From IMG/VR virus record IMGVR_UViG_3300031659_000092, positions 1-24,410 of that record: 24,410 bases of DNA. One strand, written 5' to 3'. This document shows, piece by piece, positions 14,137-22,604 of this stretch. The translations under genes were made by a program, and so were the position numbers. Within the stretch, counting starts at the first letter, position 1, and every line of letters starts with the position of its first letter. The notes under the pieces are model-generated. The model saw nothing but the letters and a program-made list of their open reading frames with translations, had not been told where the DNA came from and searched no databases. Origin of the DNA: a virus.

Positions 14137-15807
14137 CTATTCTATTATTTCGATGTCGAGTTTTGAAAATCCGTTCTCTTTATATATTTGGATTTTCTTA
14201 TCAAATAATTCTCTTGGTAGTTCTGTGTGGTTTATCACAAAAGTATTTATTTGGTTCTCTCTAATAACAGTACCGAGTATCTTTACGATATTATGAATAC
14301 CATCAGCATCAATAGAACTCAGCAACTCGTCTAAAAATAATAGGTTTAATTCTGGAAATCTTAACTTTAATAATTTTATAAGTGCTATAATAACTACAAA
14401 GTCAGCTTTTTTACGTTCTCCTGTTGAAAGAGTCATTGGATTTATCTCTTCACCTAAATGATTTACGATACAATTAAATTTATCATCAAACCTTACTTGA
14501 AAATGTAAATGCATTGTAGTTAACATTGCAGCAATATTAGTATTTAATACCGGTAAGATAGACTTAACCGCCATATTTTTAATACCATCTTCACCTAAAA
14601 TATCTTCAACAATATCTAAGAATGAAAAGTCTGCGTTAAGTTCATCTCTTTCACTTGATTTGGTACTTGACTTTTCTTCAAACTCTTTAATGATCTGGTT
14701 TAAATGTTTAAAATTCTTAGCAGTATCACTGTTCTTAATAGCTAGTATTTCTTTCTTAAATCCTTCAATTTGAGAGTTTATAGAAGATACTTTAATGTTA
14801 ACCATACCGCTCTTTTCTCTTAAAGCAGCGATTTGTGTTTTTATCTCAGATACTTTTAATTGAGCAGATTCTATTTCAGTCGGTAGAACACTAACGTCAT
14901 TTACTAGACCGCACTTTCTATCCTTGTGGAAATCTGTTGTTAGTTTACTCTCACATGTAGGGCATATATTATTTTCATAAAGTTTAACCTGTGCCTTTAT
15001 GCTCTTTAACTTAAATGAAAGTCTATTGAATTCTTTCTGGTCTTCTGTTAATTGAGTTGAAGATTCTGTAATTTTACCAGTTATAATAGTACTTACACTG
15101 CCTAGTTTTGTTCTTTGTTCTCCTAAACTAATCAATGAGTTTTTTAGTTCTAATATCTTTTCTTTGTTCTGTTCCTTAGATTCGTCAGTTAGCTCATTTA
15201 GCTTTGTATTAACTGACATTACATTTTCGTTTATTTGATTCAGTTCAGCATCATATGCCTCAATATCAGACTTTATATGCTTTCTTTCCTCTTTTAGTGA
15301 GTTTTGCATATCATTTAATATAGAAAAACCAAACATCCTATCTATAATTCTTTTCTTATCATAAGTTGACATCGTCAAAAATGACTTAAAATCATTTACA
15401 GATAAAATAATAATGTTCTTAAAAACATGATAAGGTATACCAAATATCTCTTCTTCTAAGTATTCTTGTACTGATTTCTTACCAGCTTTATCAAACTCTA
15501 CTCCATTTAATTTTACTTCAAATTTACCAGGCGAAAGACCTCTTTCTATTTCAACTGTAGTTCCTTTACATGACAGTTTAATATTAACTAAAAGTTCTTT
15601 GTTAATTCTATTCGGAAGGTCTCCAAGCTTTACACTTTCTACCTTTCCATATAGAGCAAAAACTATAGCATTTGCAATAGTCGTTTTACCATGTCCGTTT
15701 TTACCTAACGTTAATATAAGTTCAGCACTATCTCCGTTTAACTCTACTCTCTGTACAGTATTACCGTAACTCGCAAAGTTCTTAAATTCAATGTATTCTA
15801 TTTTCAT
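14137..15807 (-). CDS. gp46: Recombination nuclease ATPase subunit gp46 (Rad50/SbcC-like)
   Basis: An SMC-type ATPase of 556 residues, close to T4 gp46 (560). Visible motifs are F-x-x-F-x-S-Y (8-14), Walker A GKNGHGKTT (35-43), long coiled coils, a zinc-hook CPTC (about 282-285), the ABC signature LSTGERKKAD (about 459-468) and Walker B LNLLFLDEL (about 490-498). It forms the gp46/gp47 complex that resects ends for recombination-dependent replication. The start is adjacent to the gp47 stop with no gap, implying coupled translation and stoichiometric synthesis. Confidence 0.95.
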   Translation of the reverse strand: MKIEYIEFKNFASYGNTVQRVELNGDSAELILTLGKNGHGKTTIANAIVFALYGKVESVKLGDLPNRINKELLVNIKLSCKGTTVEIERGLSPGKFEVKLNGVEFDKAGKKSVQEYLEEEIFGIPYHVFKNIIILSVNDFKSFLTMSTYDKKRIIDRMFGFSILNDMQNSLKEERKHIKSDIEAYDAELNQINENVMSVNTKLNELTDESKEQNKEKILELKNSLISLGEQRTKLGSVSTIITGKITESSTQLTEDQKEFNRLSFKLKSIKAQVKLYENNICPTCESKLTTDFHKDRKCGLVNDVSVLPTEIESAQLKVSEIKTQIAALREKSGMVNIKVSSINSQIEGFKKEILAIKNSDTAKNFKHLNQIIKEFEEKSSTKSSERDELNADFSFLDIVEDILGEDGIKNMAVKSILPVLNTNIAAMLTTMHLHFQVRFDDKFNCIVNHLGEEINPMTLSTGERKKADFVVIIALIKLLKLRFPELNLLFLDELLSSIDADGIHNIVKILGTVIRENQINTFVINHTELPRELFDKKIQIYKENGFSKLDIEIIE

Positions 15808-16923
15808 TTATTCAGCGTCTGGATTAAAATTGTAAGCACATAAACTATGTAGCATGTTTAATTTTGATTCTATCTTTTCTTTGGTCTTATCGTCGTATGT
15901 ACTGTTCTCTAAATAAACCTTAATAAGATTTATTACATCATAGTTTTTATATAAGTCGTCTTCATTAATATCTGACATTTCAATATCTACCAAAGAATCT
16001 TCATCGTATATTGTTGGTTCTATTCTTCGTCCAATTCCTTGAATCTTATTGATTAACTTAGACAATGCAGAAGTTGTTGCAATATGTGCTGGTACGTAAA
16101 GGTCTACAAAATTATCTTTTATAGCTTCTTTAAAATCTCCTAAAGTCATATCATAGATATTTGCCAAAAAGAACTTAACAAACTTAGGAGATATTATGTT
16201 TTCAATAAAGGTCTCTTCCATCGTCGACAAATCAACCATGTTAAATCCTTTAGTATTATTAATATCACTTCTTGTTAATTCATATGGAGTACCAACCAGT
16301 CTAAGAACTCCTTTAGTCTGTCTATAATGTATATGTCCACTGTATACTGCTTCGAAGTTGCGGTATGCACTAATATCAATACCATGTATATTTTTAACTT
16401 TAGAATTCAAAGAGACACCAGTCACTTCTGAGTGACAAAACAATATATCTGCACTTGGGAATTCTGCTAAAGTTTCAGCTTCATGTTCTGGTCCAATTCT
16501 CCATGGCATCATTAAAACATTTTTGCCAGCCCATTTAAGCATTTTAGGTTCCTTATAAATAGAAACGTTAGGAATCCATTTTAATGAATCTATAGAAGTC
16601 ACATCATTAGATTTCTTAGCCCATATATCATGGTTACCTGCAATCACATGAGTAGGTAGGATCTCTCCTAACCTCTCAAATAAATCTACAGCATAATGAA
16701 GTACCTTAAGATTAATACTTTGTCTATTATCAAAAGAATCTCCTACCTGTACTAATATGTCTCCATCTTTTACATGCTTTTTAAGATGTGGTATAAATTG
16801 TTTTTCAAAAAAGTCTTTATGTATTTGAAGCCATTCCAAAGAATTAGAACGCACGCCTAAATGCATGTCTCCTAAAATCCAAATACGTTTAACCTCCTTG
16901 TTTAGCGTTTTCGCATCTATCAT
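15808..16923 (-). CDS. gp47: Recombination nuclease subunit gp47 (Mre11/SbcD-like)
   Basis: A calcineurin-type phosphoesterase of 371 residues (T4 gp47 is 339). Motifs are LGDMHLG (D19, H21), VGDSFDNR (D62), AGNHD (N97, H98), then a FCHSEV segment and SGHIHYRQ, matching Mre11 metal ligands. I chose ATG 16923 because it is one base after the stop of the 149-residue gene and leads straight into the conserved core; an upstream ATG at 16977 adds 18 residues but overlaps that gene by 53 bases. It is paired with gp46 directly downstream. Confidence 0.95.
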   Translation of the reverse strand: MIDAKTLNKEVKRIWILGDMHLGVRSNSLEWLQIHKDFFEKQFIPHLKKHVKDGDILVQVGDSFDNRQSINLKVLHYAVDLFERLGEILPTHVIAGNHDIWAKKSNDVTSIDSLKWIPNVSIYKEPKMLKWAGKNVLMMPWRIGPEHEAETLAEFPSADILFCHSEVTGVSLNSKVKNIHGIDISAYRNFEAVYSGHIHYRQTKGVLRLVGTPYELTRSDINNTKGFNMVDLSTMEETFIENIISPKFVKFFLANIYDMTLGDFKEAIKDNFVDLYVPAHIATTSALSKLINKIQGIGRRIEPTIYDEDSLVDIEMSDINEDDLYKNYDVINLIKVYLENSTYDDKTKEKIESKLNMLHSLCAYNFNPDAE

Positions 16924-16924
16924 G

Positions 16925-17374
16925 TTAGAATAATCTATTAATATTTCTTTTACCAAGAACTCCTGTTTTGTTATCAAGCTCAGTAATTAAATCTTCTTTG
17001 AATTTATTACCAAGTGATGAATAAAACTTAGAAGGATTCACATTAAAGTAATCACAAAGAACTGAAAATACAGTAATCATAGAATGACCTCTATGTAATT
17101 CATCGTTCATGAAATCATAAATATCGTTAATGTCTATCTTTTTTAATTTCTTAGACTGATTGAATTCGTCGATCTCGTTAAATTTATTAAATCTCGAGTT
17201 TGTTACCAATTCATGAACTTTATCCATTATAATATCTTCCTCAATTTTATCTTCTTCGTCTCTATCATCTGAATATGATGGTGCAATCGCAAATGTTAAA
17301 CTAGTGTCGAATTCGTATTCTTGCTCTTCGAATGTATTATCGAATATCTTATCTCTTTTTGTTCTTTCTCCCAT
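16925..17374 (-). CDS. Possible late-transcription coactivator gp33-like; otherwise unknown
   Basis: The 149-residue protein has an acidic disordered N-terminal third (FEEQEYEFDTSL...DDRDEEDKIEED), a helical C-terminal half (IYDFMNDELHRGHSMITVFSVLCDYFNVNP...LGNKFKEDLITELD) and the tail KRNINRLF. The helical layout recalls gp33 of T4-like phages, which bridges RNA polymerase flap and clamp through a C-terminal tail ending in hydrophobic residues. It lies between gp41 and gp47, not at the T4 gene 33 position. The tail ending -RLF fits the C-terminal -LF pattern seen in other proteins here. The assignment is weak. Confidence 0.4.
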   Translation of the reverse strand: MGERTKRDKIFDNTFEEQEYEFDTSLTFAIAPSYSDDRDEEDKIEEDIIMDKVHELVTNSRFNKFNEIDEFNQSKKLKKIDINDIYDFMNDELHRGHSMITVFSVLCDYFNVNPSKFYSSLGNKFKEDLITELDNKTGVLGKRNINRLF

Positions 17375-17385
17375 TTTATTTAATT

Positions 17386-18699
17386 CTATAGTTCGTGAAT
17401 ATTCGATGTTGCCATCTCGTCAGTTTCTGTTAATTTCATATAAGAGTAATTTATTTCTAATTTACACTTGTTTCCTTTTCCTTCTCCATCTCTAATCTTT
17501 AATATCTTCAACCAATATTCATAATTGGCTCGCATAATATCATCTTGTATGATACCTAACATAACATCAGCAGTGTGTGAAAGTCCTGCAGATTCTGCAA
17601 TATCTCCTAATCCAATATCACTCGAGTTATAATTGTTTCTATTAATCTGAGTAGCTGTTACGATCAACCAATTATTACGAATACCCATTGCTCTTAAATC
17701 CTCTGCAATTTGTTTAATCTTCATATAAGTATTCTCAGTGTTGAGGTTTCTATAATTAGCTAATATATTTATATAGTCAATCACAACTACACCAAGTTTT
17801 ATCTTTCTTTCTTCTTCGATTTGTTTTAAATATATCTCAATATCTGGTACAGTTGCTTGAGAAGTTGGGAATTGCTTGACAAATAATTGTCCAGGTGGAG
17901 TAAATCCATTACCAACAGTTTCTAACTTTCTTTTAATTAAATCTTTGTTCTGTGCTTTCTCATCATATTCATTAATTGGAATGTTTAATAAGTTAGCTCC
18001 GATACGTTTCATAAATTTATGAGCTGACATCTCAGCAGTTACTACTGCAGTATTTGTTCCCATCTTCACGAAGTTAGCTGCATCATTCGCTAAATAAATA
18101 GACTTTCCAATATTCTGTTCTCCTACATAAACTACTAAAGTACCATCTTTATCATAACCTCCACTAAGTGCTCTATCTAAGAAATTGTATCCTGTTGATA
18201 TTTTTACTGCATCTTCTTGATGGTGATCTGCTGGATTAAAAAAGTCTAGACCAATATCTGAGTTGAATGATATAGAGTTCCTGTCGTTGATTAACGATTT
18301 TACTTTGTTAATTATACTGTCCGTATTTTCCGGTGTTACCTCTGTTGTCTTGATGTACTCTATAGTATCAATCAGCGTTGTGTCAAAGTTCCTCCATTTA
18401 ATCCAACTTTCAGTGGTATTGTTTAACCAGTCTTCATCATATTGTGAAAGGTCAGTTTCATATATAATATCTATAATGCTAGCATCTATGTTTGCTCCAA
18501 TCTTACTATTAGAAAGTAAAAGCTTCATTTGCTCAACTTTAGGAGCCTCATGGAACTTATCATAAAACTTAACCGCTAGTTGATGCATTACATCAATATC
18601 ATCAGAAGAATAAAATCCTCTATTAATGGTTCCTAAGTACTTTGGCTTTACTAATGATAGTTTAAAGAATACCTTCTCAAAATCTTTTCCGAATTGCAT
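17386..18699 (-). CDS. gp41: Replicative DNA helicase gp41 (DnaB-like)
   Basis: A 437-residue DnaB/RecA-fold helicase (T4 gp41 is 475). The N-terminal domain (about 1-110) is followed by STGYNFLDRALSGGY, Walker A GEQNIGKS (193-200), TAEMSAHKFMKRIGANLL (motif 1a type), Walker B VVVIDYINIL (about 303-312), and TATQINR (motif 3). It forms the hexamer that unwinds the fork. It lies 10 bases after the preceding 104-residue gene and 11 bases before the possible gp33. No primase gene (gp61) is in the window. Confidence 0.92.
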   Translation of the reverse strand: MQFGKDFEKVFFKLSLVKPKYLGTINRGFYSSDDIDVMHQLAVKFYDKFHEAPKVEQMKLLLSNSKIGANIDASIIDIIYETDLSQYDEDWLNNTTESWIKWRNFDTTLIDTIEYIKTTEVTPENTDSIINKVKSLINDRNSISFNSDIGLDFFNPADHHQEDAVKISTGYNFLDRALSGGYDKDGTLVVYVGEQNIGKSIYLANDAANFVKMGTNTAVVTAEMSAHKFMKRIGANLLNIPINEYDEKAQNKDLIKRKLETVGNGFTPPGQLFVKQFPTSQATVPDIEIYLKQIEEERKIKLGVVVIDYINILANYRNLNTENTYMKIKQIAEDLRAMGIRNNWLIVTATQINRNNYNSSDIGLGDIAESAGLSHTADVMLGIIQDDIMRANYEYWLKILKIRDGEGKGNKCKLEINYSYMKLTETDEMATSNIHEL

Positions 18700-18709
18700 G
18701 TGCTATTTT

Positions 18710-19024
18710 TTATAAAAATGGGTTAATTAGTATTCTATATGATTCTTTGCCTATTGTTTCATTTATAGGTTCAAAGTATCCTTTCTCAATACCTTCAGAA
18801 AGTCCTAAGTCGATTTGAATATCTTTACCTTTTGCTTGGTAATCCGTAAGGGCATTCCTAGTGAATGTATCCTTTTGACGATCTGGCTGGTATACTGCTC
18901 TGGCTATAAATACATGTAGTATATCTAGCGCATTTGGAAAGTCTTCTGATTGTTCTTGTATTCCGAGTATGTATCTTAGTGGCAGCTTATTTTCATCAAT
19001 CTTATTAATGTTAAGTTTACTCAT
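18710..19024 (-). CDS. Hypothetical protein between UvsX and gp41, 104 aa
   Basis: I do not recognise it. The protein is alpha/beta with segments LPLRYILGIQEQSEDFPNALDI and GLSEGIEKGYFEPIN and a short C-terminal strand, without membrane segment. It overlaps the uvsX stop by eight bases (ATGAGTAA) and precedes gp41 by 10 bases. In T4, uvsX-40-41 has a different small gene here. A role in helicase loading or recombination mediation (like gp59 or UvsY) is possible by position only. Confidence 0.7.
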   Translation of the reverse strand: MSKLNINKIDENKLPLRYILGIQEQSEDFPNALDILHVFIARAVYQPDRQKDTFTRNALTDYQAKGKDIQIDLGLSEGIEKGYFEPINETIGKESYRILINPFL

Positions 19025-20123
19025 CTGCTAAAATATCTTCAAGTACCTCGTCTGTTGCCTCTACGTTGTAGTTAAATAAAGGATATACTTCTTTGTTTAT
19101 TTTCTCAAGTACGTCTTGTGTGAAAACTACATCTGAAAAGAAGTCCTTGTTTTTAACAGCATAATCTAAATGTTCGCAAATCCAAGTTCTTGCAGAATCT
19201 CTTGGCGTCTTAACTCCTTTTTCAATAGTTCCTCTTGTAATACCGCAAACATCCCAACTAACATATTGTTCTAAACCAACATATTTATTCATACCTTCGG
19301 TAAAATGTAAGTGGAATTTAATAGGATGAGGTCTTGCAAATCTATTTTTATCTGGTTTTGCAGTTACTATAATTCCAACTTTATCAGTACCGTCTTTTAA
19401 TTGAGCTCTGTTTAACATTAGTACTACAGAAGCCGCATAAGCAGGTCCAGTACCTCCACCAGCAATACTCATTGGAATAAAACTCTGTGATTGGTATGTG
19501 TGATTTGTAAATATAAATGGTATCTTTAAGTCAGCTAACGGAGTCATTATAATTCTAAAGATTGACTTTAAAATCTTTGCTCTTGTCATATCTGCTTTAC
19601 CAGATCCTGATGCAGCATCTTCAATTTCTTTAGCAGTCGCTAAATTTCCAGCTGAATCTAATATAATCATCAACTTAGGAACCTTTCCACCAGATCTCTT
19701 AACTTCTTGTAGCTTATGTGTAATTGTAGTAACTGAAGTTCTAAAGTCCTGTACTGTATTCATTGGTTGGTAATTTACTTTAGAAGTATCAATACCGAAT
19801 TTCTTCATTTGGTCTTTATCAACTGCAGCCTCAGAATCATAAAAGATAATACTGTATCCCATGTTGATTGCTTCTCTCATTGAATTCAATACTAAAAATG
19901 TTTTACCAGTTCCAGATGGTCCAGCAATAGAACAACTTCTATTGTTTGGCCAACCTCTAAACATATCGCCTGAAACACAAGCATTTAAGTGGTAGTTACC
20001 GGTGTTAATCCATTCTGTTACTTCTGAGAAATTAGACTGATCCATAATAGAACCCATAGGATTCATAGATGCTAATTCTTTGTTTACATCATCAAATGTA
20101 AAATCTTTATTCTTTTTCGCCAT
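19017..20123 (-). CDS. uvsX: RecA-like recombinase UvsX
   Basis: The 368-residue protein (T4 UvsX is 391) has Walker A GPSGTGKT (68-75), catalytic Glu in FYDSEAAVD (E98), Walker B LMIILDSAGNL (151-161) and the L2/AGGGTGPAYAAS loop (about 235), typical of UvsX. It forms filaments on single-stranded DNA for strand exchange and replication restart. The C terminus is acidic (EATDEVLEDILADE), as in many RecA tails. The start ATG overlaps the upstream 64-residue gene by 17 bases. Confidence 0.93.
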   Translation of the reverse strand: MAKKNKDFTFDDVNKELASMNPMGSIMDQSNFSEVTEWINTGNYHLNACVSGDMFRGWPNNRSCSIAGPSGTGKTFLVLNSMREAINMGYSIIFYDSEAAVDKDQMKKFGIDTSKVNYQPMNTVQDFRTSVTTITHKLQEVKRSGGKVPKLMIILDSAGNLATAKEIEDAASGSGKADMTRAKILKSIFRIIMTPLADLKIPFIFTNHTYQSQSFIPMSIAGGGTGPAYAASVVLMLNRAQLKDGTDKVGIIVTAKPDKNRFARPHPIKFHLHFTEGMNKYVGLEQYVSWDVCGITRGTIEKGVKTPRDSARTWICEHLDYAVKNKDFFSDVVFTQDVLEKINKEVYPLFNYNVEATDEVLEDILADE

Positions 20124-20301
20124 TGTTAAATATTTTGTGTTCTTCTTTTCTTATTGTTTTGAGTTCTTCGATAGTTTCGGTGATTCTCGTTTGAATATCC
20201 TTCATTTCTTCCTGAAGGCTAGTTAGTTTTTTGTGTACCTTCGCATATCGAAGTACACACTTCTTTTGTGCATCTGTTAGTTTATCAAATTCTATGTCCA
20301 T
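20107..20301 (-). CDS. Small coiled-coil protein, 64 aa
   Basis: A 64-residue charged protein dominated by a coiled coil (LTSLQEEMKDIQTRITETIEELKTI), with no recognised domain. Its stop overlaps the uvsX start by 17 bases, which suggests translational coupling, and it follows the 72-residue gene by two bases. Small partner of UvsX or regulator by position only. Confidence 0.6.
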   Translation of the reverse strand: MDIEFDKLTDAQKKCVLRYAKVHKKLTSLQEEMKDIQTRITETIEELKTIRKEEHKIFNNGEKE

Positions 20302-20303
20302 AT

Positions 20304-20522
20304 CTATACGCTTGGGTATTCTACGTCTCTATTATCATTTTCTACTTCCGTAATCATTTGATCTAGAGTATATTGTTTTGGATTTGGATTAGCATCATAA
20401 GCTTTCATAGCTTCTAGCGCCAATTCCTCTTGCATGATTCTCCTAACAGTTGCTCCTAATGTAGAGTCGTTTGGATTCGATGCAGTAGCTTCTTTAATTC
20501 TGTTGTAAAATAGTGTAGTCAT
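20304..20522 (-). CDS. Hypothetical small protein, 72 aa, first gene of the uvsX operon
   Basis: A 72-residue acidic protein (MTTLFYNRIKEATASN...RRIMQEELALEAMKAYD) with a helical middle. It is unknown. It is the first gene after the CTCTATATAATA promoter (20539-20550), 16 bases before the ATG, and so probably leads the operon through uvsX and gp41. Confidence 0.65.
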   Translation of the reverse strand: MTTLFYNRIKEATASNPNDSTLGATVRRIMQEELALEAMKAYDANPNPKQYTLDQMITEVENDNRDVEYPSV

Positions 20523-20538
20523 AGTATTTTTTATTTGG

Positions 20539-20550
20539 TATTATATAGAG
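20539..20550 (-). promoter_or_regulatory. CTCTATATAATA promoter of the uvsX-gp41-gp47-gp46 operon
   Basis: Exact CTCTATATAATA followed by CCAAATAAAAAATACT and the ATG of the 72-residue gene. It lies just downstream of the terminator of the polymerase unit (20572-20599), so it begins a fresh transcription unit. Confidence 0.65.
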
Positions 20551-20571
20551 AAATACACAATTGTTTAAAAT

Positions 20572-20599
20572 AAAAAAACCAGGAAATTAATCCTGGTTT
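20572..20599 (-). terminator. Rho-independent terminator after the polymerase half gene
   Basis: The minus strand has AAACCAGGA pairing with TCCTGGTTT around a six-base loop, followed by a run of seven T. It begins a few bases after the polymerase stop codon (20603) and closes the clamp-polymerase unit. Confidence 0.9.
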
Positions 20600-20602
20600 A
20601 TT

Positions 20603-21796
20603 TTAAAATAATGAAGTTGAATATATTAAGTTTCTATTTAATGTTTGAAGACCTAATACGATAAGTATTCTATTAATAGGATCGATAACACTTTTTTCAA
20701 ATTGAAGTTCAAAATCGACTTCTGGTGCAAATTCATATGGATGTTCTCCAGCTTGAAACGCGAACATAGGACTTGTCTTATGTTTACAATGATAAATCTT
20801 TAGCTTTTCACCATTACCATTTAATTGATATTTTGATTTATATTTCTTATTGTTATTTAATAAGAAGTTATAAAAACCTGCAGCTCTTACATTTGCTGGA
20901 CATTTAGTACCTAATTGAAATTCATCAGTATCATCAATTACATACTTATCTATATTATTAGTTCTTCTATTAAAGCAAATATGGTCAATATCACTTAACT
21001 TAAATTCTTTCTTTGACTGTTTTAAGAACTCTACTAACTTTGCGATCGTAGCAGCTGTTGGTTTTTCAGATAATAATATCTCTACTGCTTTTGTTAATTG
21101 TTTTCTTGCGACGGTCGGTGTAGAACTTTGGATAATATCAAAACCAGTAGTCTTAATCTTACTTAATGATTCAAATCTATCGTCTTCTTCTAGCATATCA
21201 AACCATGCTATATTCTGTAGATACTTTTTCTTAGATAACCAAATACCACTATATGAAATAGTTTCGAGGTCAAAGAATAAATGGTTTTTGGTATTCAAGT
21301 CTGTTGAATATTTCTCCATTGAACTTTGAATAAAACCAGTTAACCTAATTTTATAAAGCTGCATAATAAACTGGTCAATAGAAAGTTTTTCGCCTAACCA
21401 TTCAATAGATTCATACATCTCCTCAAACTGAACGTAACATGAATCCGTATCAATATAAATTACAGATGGCTTTTTTACTTGTACCACTTTAATATTAAAA
21501 TGATCGTGTACCTTAGTATCCTTATGCCATAATTTATTGAAGTATAGATTTAATCGCTCTTCAGAATATAGAATTGCTCCTTGTCCTTGTAACGTAATCG
21601 ACTCTGCAATATCAATATTAAAGAAATGAAACCACTTGTTACCAAATGCACCATAAATCGAGTTAAGCGTAACTTTTACTGCCTGTTCATATGCTGTAAA
21701 TTTCTTTGATAGAGTATCATAGTGTTCTTTTAATGTTAAAGCCTCTTCTTTTGTAAGAGAACTTACATCCTTTTCAATTAAGGCATCAATATTCAT
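20603..21796 (-). CDS. gp43: DNA polymerase gp43, C-terminal half (split family B polymerase)
   Basis: The 397-residue protein holds the back half of a family B polymerase: motif B KVTLNSIYGAFGN (41-53), motif C VIYIDTDSCYV (112-122, catalytic D116 and D118), a KKKY motif (about 190) and the thumb. T4 gp43 is about 900 residues; the exonuclease domain and motif A (DxxSLYPS) are missing, and the gene directly upstream is the clamp, so the N-terminal half must be encoded elsewhere. The ATG is three bases after the clamp stop. The C terminus NLIYSTSLF recalls the clamp-binding tail of T4/RB69 gp43. It is intact with no frameshift. Confidence 0.93.
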   Translation of the reverse strand: MNIDALIEKDVSSLTKEEALTLKEHYDTLSKKFTAYEQAVKVTLNSIYGAFGNKWFHFFNIDIAESITLQGQGAILYSEERLNLYFNKLWHKDTKVHDHFNIKVVQVKKPSVIYIDTDSCYVQFEEMYESIEWLGEKLSIDQFIMQLYKIRLTGFIQSSMEKYSTDLNTKNHLFFDLETISYSGIWLSKKKYLQNIAWFDMLEEDDRFESLSKIKTTGFDIIQSSTPTVARKQLTKAVEILLSEKPTAATIAKLVEFLKQSKKEFKLSDIDHICFNRRTNNIDKYVIDDTDEFQLGTKCPANVRAAGFYNFLLNNNKKYKSKYQLNGNGEKLKIYHCKHKTSPMFAFQAGEHPYEFAPEVDFELQFEKSVIDPINRILIVLGLQTLNRNLIYSTSLF

Positions 21797-21799
21797 AGA

Positions 21800-22552
21800 C
21801 TACGCTGTTTGGCAAGTTGCGATAGTCAATAATGTTTCTGAGTCATTAGATTTTAATACAACTCTATTACTCAAAACATGCGCAGTGTAATCTTCCTTAT
21901 CTAATAAGTTTAAATACTTTTTGAATAATGTAACGTCTCCACTTTCATCTCCGTTTGCAGTTGCAGTAACCAACATGTTGTATGTTTTACCTTTTAACCT
22001 TACTCCATCTTTCTTTCTTTTAATAGAGAATGTTTCGTCTTTGTCAATTGCAAATAAAGATTTAACTTTTGCGATACTTGAGTAATCAAACTCAAAATCA
22101 AAACTTGCACCGTCTATATTAAAGATAGAAGCAACTTGAGCATCTGATAAATCTTTGTATCCTAATGACGGCTCTGAACATGCTAATGTAATATCTAACT
22201 CATCGCTGTAAATCTTAAAACTTGATGCTACGCAATCTTCATCATTTTCAATAAATTCAAATTCACCTCTAATAGATTCTCCATCAAATTGCTTAAATGC
22301 TTCAATTAATCTAGAAGCGTCGAAGAATGCAATTTTCAAATCCTTTTCCGTTGTAATCTCACCTTCTTGAATTACAAAGATTTCTTTTAAAGGAACTCTA
22401 TTATGCTTAACTGCGTCTCTTTGTGGTAGATACGCTGAAGCTTCTACAACTCCGCCTTTAATCTTAAAATATACGAAAGAATCGATAACCTTTAATCGGT
22501 TAATAAATCCTACGAATGCTCCTTGGTTTACTTTACTAATATTTACTTTCAT
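21800..22552 (-). CDS. gp45: Sliding clamp gp45
   Basis: The 250-residue protein (T4 gp45 is 228) has the low-complexity beta-alpha layout of the clamp and no catalytic motif: IDSFVYFKIKGGVVEASAY, RGEFEFIENDEDCVASSFKIYSDELDITLACSEP, VVLKSNDSETLLTIATC. It is directly upstream of the polymerase half, as the clamp is next to other replisome genes in T4. It gives processivity to gp43 and activates late transcription through gp55 and gp33. The identification depends on fold-like pattern, length and position. Confidence 0.72.
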   Translation of the reverse strand: MKVNISKVNQGAFVGFINRLKVIDSFVYFKIKGGVVEASAYLPQRDAVKHNRVPLKEIFVIQEGEITTEKDLKIAFFDASRLIEAFKQFDGESIRGEFEFIENDEDCVASSFKIYSDELDITLACSEPSLGYKDLSDAQVASIFNIDGASFDFEFDYSSIAKVKSLFAIDKDETFSIKRKKDGVRLKGKTYNMLVTATANGDESGDVTLFKKYLNLLDKEDYTAHVLSNRVVLKSNDSETLLTIATCQTA

Positions 22553-22575
22553 TTGTTATTTAATTTGTTATTTGT

Positions 22576-22587
22576 TATTATATAGAG
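22576..22587 (-). promoter_or_regulatory. CTCTATATAATA promoter of the clamp-polymerase unit
   Basis: Exact CTCTATATAATA followed by ACAAATAACAAATTAAATAAC, 23 bases before the gp45 ATG. Same element as at 12999 and 20539. Confidence 0.65.
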
Positions 22588-22604
22588 TTATCTTAACTTG
22601 TTTA

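Noticed and set aside
15808-16977. Longer gp47 start at 16977 (389 residues)
   Set aside because: It would overlap the 149-residue gene by 53 bases, adds 18 unconserved residues, and the ATG at 16923 sits one base after that gene's stop, as at other junctions here.
20603-22552. Frameshifted full-length polymerase
   Set aside because: The clamp gene is complete with its own promoter and stop immediately before the polymerase half, so there is no room for the missing half.
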